Positions 58,996 through 64,000 of a stretch of 64,000 bases of DNA are shown here, piece by piece. The DNA lies in assembly GCF_028747205.1 (NCBI RefSeq), contig NZ_CP112880.1, positions 5,208,001-5,272,000 on the forward strand. Direction: 5' to 3'. The translations under genes and the position numbers were made by a program. Each line of letters starts with the position of its first letter. The stretch's first letter is position 1. The notes beneath the pieces were generated by a model that saw only the letters and a program-made list of their open reading frames with translations, made no database searches and was not told where the DNA came from. The stretch comes from Streptomyces sp. CA-278952. Lineage in GTDB: Bacteria > Actinomycetota > Actinomycetes > Streptomycetales > Streptomycetaceae.

Positions 58996-60281
58996 GCGGC
59001 CGCACCCTCCGGCGCCTCGTCACGCGGAACGGAGCCACCGTCCAGCGCTCCGGCGCGTGCGCCGGAGGCGCTCTCCAGCGCCTCGGCGCGCAGGGCGGCG
59101 GCCCGGCGCAGCGCGGCGACCGTCGGATCGGCGGGATCGCCCTCCTTGCCCGCGGCGGCGGCCAGCACCCCGGCCACCGTGGTCAGCCCGCCCAGCTCAC
59201 CGCGCACACTGCGGCCCAGCGCCTCAACGGCCCCTTCGGCCCGGGACTTGGCCCGGCAGTGGAAGGCCAGCTCGCAGGCGGCCAGGCACTCCGGGGCGTA
59301 GGCCGGGGGCACCGCCGCCACGGCGGCGTCCAGCTCCTCGGGCGGGCACGCCGGATCGAACGTCGTCCCCTCCGGCAGCCCCGCCGCGATGTCCTCGACG
59401 CGCGTCAGCCGGGTCAGCTGCCGGCGGGTCACGGCGCGCTGCTTGCGTACGTCCACGACGGAGGCGGTCGGCAGATTGGAGAAGTCCTTGGGGCAGACCA
59501 GCAGCACCCGGTGCCCGACCTCCGCGCCCTCGGTGACCGCCGCGACCCGCTCCAGCGCCAGCACGTACACCGCGGCCTGCCGGGCGGCGGCGCCGACCTT
59601 CGACGGGTCGGCCGACGCGTCGATCATCGGGAACGACTTGATTTCCACCACCGTCCAGCGGCCGTCGGGGTGCACCACGACCGCGTCGGGCTCCAGATAG
59701 GCGGGGGAGCCCGCCACCTCCAGGGCCAGCATCGGGTGGTCCAGCAGCGCCCAGCCGCCCGTCGCCGTGGCCTCGCGCAGCGCGAGCGCGGTGCGCGCGG
59801 CACGGCCCTCGGGACCGGCGGCGCTCAGATCGGGCGTGGCGGCGTCCCCGGCCGGGGCCTCGGCCCCGCCGCCGAGCCGTTCGTACAGCAGGCGCAGCAG
59901 CTCCGCCCCGCCGTCGGCCTTGACCTTCGCCTCGAACGCGTTGCCCCGCATGAAGGCGAACTGGGACTGCCCGAAGGGGGCGGGGGAGCCGAGCGCGGTG
60001 GCCAGCACGCCCTTGTCCACCCCGGCGCCGTCGAGCAGGGCCCGCCGCTTGCAGCCGGGGTTGGCGGCGAGGGCGGCCAGGGCTCTCGCGTCGAGCGGGT
60101 GCGGTTGGACGGACGGGCCGCGCAGCTCAGCGAGCCGCTGCCGGAGCGTCGTCGCTCGCGGCCGCGTCGGCGTCGTCGCCGGCTGTTGTGCCGCTGACTG
60201 CCGGGCCGGGGGGATCTGCGGAGGTGGTCCGCTGGCCGGGGATTCGCTCACCCGGGGAAGTCTTGCATCCGGTACTGACAT
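58986..60281 (-). CDS. PD-(D/E)XK nuclease, Cas4/RecB-like, with an Fe-S-type Cys set
   Basis: This 431-residue nuclease has the motif II-III pattern EPDAVVVHPDGRWTVVEIKSF (Asp199, Glu213, Lys215) and a downstream QAAVYVLAL (QxxxY type). One Cys lies ahead of the fold (PGCKRR, Cys77) and a group follows it (ECLAACELAFHC, about 340-352), as in Cas4 and AddB iron-sulphur nucleases. ATG at 60281 leads a Pro-rich stretch. It overlaps the end of the PAP2 gene by 155 bases, so the true start may be further downstream. First gene of the three-gene operon. Confidence 0.83.
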   Translation of the reverse strand: MSVPDARLPRVSESPASGPPPQIPPARQSAAQQPATTPTRPRATTLRQRLAELRGPSVQPHPLDARALAALAANPGCKRRALLDGAGVDKGVLATALGSPAPFGQSQFAFMRGNAFEAKVKADGGAELLRLLYERLGGGAEAPAGDAATPDLSAAGPEGRAARTALALREATATGGWALLDHPMLALEVAGSPAYLEPDAVVVHPDGRWTVVEIKSFPMIDASADPSKVGAAARQAAVYVLALERVAAVTEGAEVGHRVLLVCPKDFSNLPTASVVDVRKQRAVTRRQLTRLTRVEDIAAGLPEGTTFDPACPPEELDAAVAAVPPAYAPECLAACELAFHCRAKSRAEGAVEALGRSVRGELGGLTTVAGVLAAAAGKEGDPADPTVAALRRAAALRAEALESASGARAGALDGGSVPRDEAPEGAAACR

Positions 60282-61140
60282 GCGGGGTCACGGCCGCGGA
60301 TACGGAGCCGGCGACGGTGCCCCGGCCGCCCGCGCTCCGGCCCACGAACAGGACGGCGGCCGGCCCGGTGAACCGGGCCGCGCCCCACGCCTTGAACCGG
60401 TCGGCGATCCGTACGACGGGCCTGACCAGCAGGGCTCCGACGCCCATCACCGCGGCGCCCGCGACGGCGTCCAGGAAGTAGTGGTTGGCGGTGCCCATCA
60501 CGATGACCGTGGTGATCAGCGGATAGGCGATGCCCGCCGCCCGTACGAGGGGATGGCGGCCGTGCCGCCACAGCAGGATCCCGCACCACACGGACCACCC
60601 GACGTGCAGGCTGGGCATCGCCGCGTACTGGTTGGTCATCCCGCTCAGCCCGCGCGGGGCGCTCGCCCCCTCGCCCCACCAGCCGTACGCGCTGTACTGC
60701 GCCATCGTGTCGACGAAGCCGTGGCCCGCGTCCAGCAGCCGGGGCGGACAGGTCGGCATCAGCGTGAAGCCGACCAGCCCCAGCAGCGTGGAGTTCATCA
60801 GCCAGACCCGGGCCGAGCGGTACGCGGCCGACCTGCGCCGGAACATCCATATGAGGACGGCCGGGGTGACCAGGTAGTGCAGGGACGCGTACGCGAAGTC
60901 GGCGGGTATCCCGAGCGACGGGGTGCTGGTGAAGAGACGGTTCAGCGGGTGCTCGGCGTTGAGGTACAGCGCCTGTTCCAGCCGCAGGATCGCCAGGCCG
61001 TGGTCGACTGCCGTCGACACGTCGCCGCGCACCAGGAGCCGGCCCACCGAATACAGCGCGTACACCACCGCGATCAGTGGCAGCTCCGTCCACCAGCGGG
61101 GCCGATGACCGGTCGCGGGCGGCGCGGTGGCGTGCGGCAT
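60127..61140 (-). CDS. PAP2-family membrane phosphatase / inositolphosphotransferase-like protein
   Basis: This 337-residue membrane protein has about six helices. It carries the PAP2_3-type signature: [22 protein letters not shown] and [12 protein letters not shown], with catalytic-type His residues in SLH and NHYFLD. Relatives move or remove phosphate groups on lipids. ATG at 61140 (MPHATAPP) follows GGGGAGAG. The C-terminal 60 residues are low-complexity and overlap the nuclease gene. Confidence 0.85.
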   Translation of the reverse strand: MPHATAPPATGHRPRWWTELPLIAVVYALYSVGRLLVRGDVSTAVDHGLAILRLEQALYLNAEHPLNRLFTSTPSLGIPADFAYASLHYLVTPAVLIWMFRRRSAAYRSARVWLMNSTLLGLVGFTLMPTCPPRLLDAGHGFVDTMAQYSAYGWWGEGASAPRGLSGMTNQYAAMPSLHVGWSVWCGILLWRHGRHPLVRAAGIAYPLITTVIVMGTANHYFLDAVAGAAVMGVGALLVRPVVRIADRFKAWGAARFTGPAAVLFVGRSAGGRGTVAGSVSAAVTPHVSTGCKTSPGERIPGQRTTSADPPGPAVSGTTAGDDADAAASDDAPAAAR

Positions 61141-61385
61141 CCGGTAGCTCTCCCCATGTTCATGCGGCCGACGACGAACGTTCAACCGTACGGCGGCGCC
61201 GTGCCGCCATCTCCCCCGGGGGTCCCCTGCCGGACATCCCGTACACAGCGGTCCCCGCCCTGGTCCGAACTCCCGGCCGGGCGCTGCTCAGGTTGGGACG
61301 CCCGCACGGCCCGGGAGGTTGCCTGCCGGGCCGGTACGGGATGATGGAAGGGCCCAACAGCACCAACGTTCCAGGGAGAGCCTTC

Positions 61386-61982
61386 ATGGCATCGCGCATC
61401 CTGCTCGCCCGGCACGGCCAGACCCAGTGGTCGGTCCGGGGCAACCACACCGGCAGGACGGACATCCCGCTCCTGGACGACGGGCGCGAGGGCGCGAAGC
61501 TCCTCGGCGAGCGGCTGCACCGGGCGCCGTGGGCGGGGCTGCCCGGCGTCGAGGTCCGCACCAGCCCGCTCGTCCGGGCCGCCGAGACCTGCCGGCTCGC
61601 CGGGTTCGGGGAGCGGGCCGAGCCGTGGGACGCGCTGATGGAATGGGACTACGGGGCGTACGAGGGCCTGACGCCGGCCGAGATCAGGGCGGACCGGTCC
61701 GACTGGCTGATCTGGCGCGACGGGGTCCCGGACGGGGAGTCCGTCGCCGACGTCACCGCCCGCGCGGACGAGATCGTCGCCTGGGCCCGCTCGGCGGACC
61801 GGGACGTCCTGGTCTTCGCCCACGGCCACATCCTGCGGGCGCTGGGCGCGCGATGGCTGGGCGAGGACCTGTCCTTCGGCGCCCGCATCCGCCTGGACCC
61901 GACGTCGCTGTCGGTCCTGGGCTGGGCGTACGGCCTGCCGGCCGTGGAACGCTGGAACGACACGGGCCACCTGGACCGCTAA
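61386..61982 (+). CDS. Histidine phosphatase (phosphoglycerate-mutase family)
   Basis: This 198-residue enzyme has the phosphohistidine motif [11 protein letters not shown] near the N-terminus, [13 protein letters not shown], the Glu-containing [11 protein letters not shown], and the second His in [11 protein letters not shown]. The family covers broad-specificity phosphatases. ATG at 61386 follows AGGGAGAG. It lies before the palindromic repeat array. Confidence 0.9.
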   Translation: MASRILLARHGQTQWSVRGNHTGRTDIPLLDDGREGAKLLGERLHRAPWAGLPGVEVRTSPLVRAAETCRLAGFGERAEPWDALMEWDYGAYEGLTPAEIRADRSDWLIWRDGVPDGESVADVTARADEIVAWARSADRDVLVFAHGHILRALGARWLGEDLSFGARIRLDPTSLSVLGWAYGLPAVERWNDTGHLDR

Positions 61983-61999
61983 CCCCCCGCCCGGGCCCG

Positions 62000-62405
62000 C
62001 TCAAGCCTGTCCGGCGCTTGAGGACGGAACCCCGGGCCCACCCAAGCCCGTCCGGCGCTTGAGGACGGAACCCTTTGGCCGGTGGGCGGGCTCTTCAAGG
62101 ACCCCGTGGCGCGGGAGGCCCTGATCAGCACCCTGAAACCTGCTGATCGGTTCCGTCCTCAAGCGCCGGACGGGCTGGGTTTTCGCACCCTGGAACGTGC
62201 TTGCTGGTTCCGTCCTCAAGCGCCGGACGGGCTGGGTTTTGCACCCTGGAACGTGCTTGCTGGTTCCGTCCTCAAGCGCCGGACGGGCTGGGTTTTCGCA
62301 CCCTGGAACGTGCTTGCTGGCTCCGTCCTCAAGCGCCGGACGGGCTGGGTTTCGCACCCCGGAATGTGCTTGCTGGTTCCGTCCTCAAGCGCCGGACGGG
62401 CTGGG
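62000..62405. repeat. Array of a palindromic repeat: two forward, five reverse copies
   Basis: The core is CTCAAGCGCCGGACGGGCT or its complement, joined to GGTTCCGTC. Two copies read forward at about 62000-62032 and 62041-62073. Five read in reverse, starting at 62149, 62206, 62262, 62319 and 62374 (spacing 55-57), with nearly identical 20-base spacers (GCACCCTGGAACGTGCTTGC type). Each can form a CTCAAGCGCC/GGCGCTTGAG hairpin. The final copy supplies the stop codon of the regulator at 62385. Open frames in it are not genes. Confidence 0.88.
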
Positions 62406-63866
62406 CCGGCCGCCGGACCGGGTGGGCCGGCCGGGCGGCGGGCCGGGTTTTGGGGGCGGGGGTGACTCCTGGTGGCGGGTCAGGAAGGCGGCCACCGGGC
62501 CCGCCCCGGCCCGCGGCTCCAGCACCCGCGCCGCCCCCGCCAGCATGCCCCGGATCCGCGAGGACTGGACCCGGGTCAGCAGGTCCAGCACCTGGTGCCC
62601 CGTTGCCGCTGCCTCGTCCACCCGCCCCGCCCGGGCCAGGTCACCCGTGAGCTGGGCCCGGTACAGCGCCAGGTTCCGGGTGAAGTGCGCGTCCTGGAGC
62701 GCCGCCGCCCGCCGCCCGTGCCGCGCGGCACGGGACCAGTCGCCCAGCGCCGACCAGCACTGCGCCTCCAGCAGCTCCAGCTCCGCCTCCCGGAAGAAGC
62801 TCATCCACTCCGGATCACCCGCCGCCGTCCCCCGGTCGAACGCCGCCCGGGCCCGCCCGATCGCCCGGTCGCACCCCGTCCGGTCCCCGAGCCCCGCCCG
62901 GCCCCCCGCCTCCCGCAGCGCGAGCAGCGCCAGCAGCCGGGGTGACCCCAGCGTGCGGGCGGCCCGCTGGCCGGCCTCCGCCGCCCGTACCGCCTCCCGG
63001 GGCCGCCCGGCGTCCCGGGCCAGGAACGACGTGTTGCAGAACGCGTGCGCCTCGAGCCCCGCGTCCCCGGCCAGCCGCGCCGTGGCCAGCGCCTCCGCGT
63101 AGTGCGAGCGGGCGTCGTCGAAGCGGCCCGAGTCGTGGGCCAGCCAGCCCACCGAGATGGCCAGCTCGCCGGCGCCCGCGTGCAGCCGGTCCGAGGTGGC
63201 GCGCCGTGCGGTGGTCCCGGCGTCCAGCAGTTCGTACGCCGCGCGCAGCGGCTGGGCGGCCCGGCGGTAGAGCCCGTCCGCGCCGTGCCGGTCGTCCAGC
63301 AGCCGGATCTGCCGTACGGCCTTCTCGACGGCGTGCACCTCCGCCTCGCCGACCCGGCGCTGCGCGGGCAGAGAGACCCGGGCGGCGGAGGCGGGCGCCC
63401 CGCCGAGACCCAGGGAAGCGGCCGCCATCGTGGTGGTGCCGCTCGTCATGAAAACGCGACGCAGCACGTCGCTCTCCTCGGGGATGTCGTCGGTTTCGGT
63501 GGCGCGGTGGAGAAGGGCGGGGCCGGAAGGGAAAGACGAGGGGGGAGGGGCTGAAGCCGCCGCCCCCGTCGCGGGCGGCGGTTCGGACACGACCCGGGCG
63601 CCCCGCCCCCGTACGCTCTCGCGGGCCGAGAACCCCAGGTCGGCCAGGGAGGCCCCCGGGAACATGTGCAGGAACACGCGTTCGTAGGCGTAGTTGGGGC
63701 AGCGGATCTCCCCGGACTCCACGCGCCCGATGTAACGGGCGTCGCACGCGACCTGCTCCCCGATCTCCCGGGCCGCTCGGCGGACGGCCGCCGCGAACTC
63801 CCCGGCGGAACGCTGTCCGCGCAGCTGACGGAAGGCGAGGTTGGGAACTGCCGCTGTCGCCGCCAT
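62385..63866 (-). CDS. XRE-type regulator with TPR repeats
   Basis: This 493-residue protein starts MAATAAVPNLAFRQL and has a short helix-turn-helix (QVACDARYIGRVESGEIRCP) at about 35-60. It then has a linker with a hydrophobic stretch (TTTMAAASLGLGGAPASA) and a TPR domain to the end. This layout is common among streptomycete regulators of development or secondary metabolism. ATG at 63866 follows GAGAGGGG; the frame is open to 63998. The terminal residues SPSGA and the TGA come from the palindromic repeat. Confidence 0.82.
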   Translation of the reverse strand: MAATAAVPNLAFRQLRGQRSAGEFAAAVRRAAREIGEQVACDARYIGRVESGEIRCPNYAYERVFLHMFPGASLADLGFSARESVRGRGARVVSEPPPATGAAASAPPPSSFPSGPALLHRATETDDIPEESDVLRRVFMTSGTTTMAAASLGLGGAPASAARVSLPAQRRVGEAEVHAVEKAVRQIRLLDDRHGADGLYRRAAQPLRAAYELLDAGTTARRATSDRLHAGAGELAISVGWLAHDSGRFDDARSHYAEALATARLAGDAGLEAHAFCNTSFLARDAGRPREAVRAAEAGQRAARTLGSPRLLALLALREAGGRAGLGDRTGCDRAIGRARAAFDRGTAAGDPEWMSFFREAELELLEAQCWSALGDWSRAARHGRRAAALQDAHFTRNLALYRAQLTGDLARAGRVDEAAATGHQVLDLLTRVQSSRIRGMLAGAARVLEPRAGAGPVAAFLTRHQESPPPPKPGPPPGRPTRSGGRPSPSGA

Positions 63867-64000
63867 GGCCGGCCCCTCTCTGGTGCGGCCGGGGCCCGTG
63901 GATCCCGGAGCCCCGGCGGAGCAAGAACGTACCTGCTGTGACGGGACGCACACACAACGTTTCGTTGCGAAAGGGGCATACCGCCCCCGATCTGCCATGA

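Noticed and set aside
62149..62405. CRISPR-like regular repeats
   Set aside because: Both repeat core and spacers are nearly identical from unit to unit, the core is a palindromic element found elsewhere, and no cas genes other than a distant Cas4-like nuclease are present.
62197..63102. Plus-strand frames with repeated VPSSSAGRAG or VLKRRTGW segments
   Set aside because: They arise from the palindromic array and from antisense of the XRE-TPR gene.

Overview
The window looks like a Streptomyces chromosome segment. It is very GC-rich, uses GTG and TTG starts often, and carries a cslA-glxA glycan locus with a GH6 hydrolase, class E and class F sortases, an LPMO preceded by DasR-like boxes, DUF6412-YidC, and an XRE-TPR regulator of a type typical of streptomycetes. 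From memory, the order from the c-di-GMP protein through the amino-acid-type ABC operon, LPMO and cslA-glxA resembles the SCO2817-SCO2838 part of the S. coelicolor core chromosome. The species cannot be named from this sequence.

Bases 1-7762 are an accessory DNA-modification island. It holds a C5 methyltransferase cut by the left edge, a 34-bp perfect palindrome, an HNH endonuclease, a second C5 methyltransferase, and on the other strand a GHKL (MutL/MORC-like) ATPase, a Z1-domain ATPase and a Vsr nicking enzyme. The second methyltransferase is locally poorer in GC than its surroundings. The island is followed by a SEC-C protein, a class E sortase, an orphan eCIS-core (DUF4157) protein, DUF6412 plus a YidC-type insertase, an FAH-family enzyme, a UPF0303 protein coupled to a Gfo/Idh/MocA oxidoreductase, a divergent ROK regulator, and an LAxTG wall-anchored protein.

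Bases 19164-27776 look like a phosphonate (2-aminoethylphosphonate-type) utilisation locus: GntR regulator, FAD oxidoreductase, phosphonatase-like HAD, ABC ATPase, two permeases, a lipoprotein binding protein, and a Tat-exported phosphodiesterase. A 27-bp element is shared by the two transcription units. A NagD-like HAD enzyme and a secreted protein/class F sortase pair follow.

Bases 30269-40437 form the apical-glycan locus: GH6 lipoprotein, glxA, cslA, an NlpC-like/peptidoglycan-binding protein, an SPFH protein and a secreted LPMO. After an acyl-CoA synthetase come a SUKH-like protein, an IclR regulator, an ectoine-type ABC transporter (ehuBCDA), a 2-hydroxyacid dehydrogenase homologue and a divergent Asp/Glu-racemase-family enzyme. 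Then come a luciferase-like monooxygenase, a PAS-GGDEF-EAL protein and an M6-like protease. Three identical tRNA-Lys(CTT) genes are scattered across 35.8-54.6 kb on the same strand.

The right end holds a tightly coupled operon of Cas4/RecB-like nuclease, unknown protein and SF1 helicase, then a PAP2 membrane protein, a histidine phosphatase, a palindromic repeat array and an XRE-TPR regulator. A feature running across the window is short tandem or palindromic repeats that sit exactly on the stop codons of many genes.
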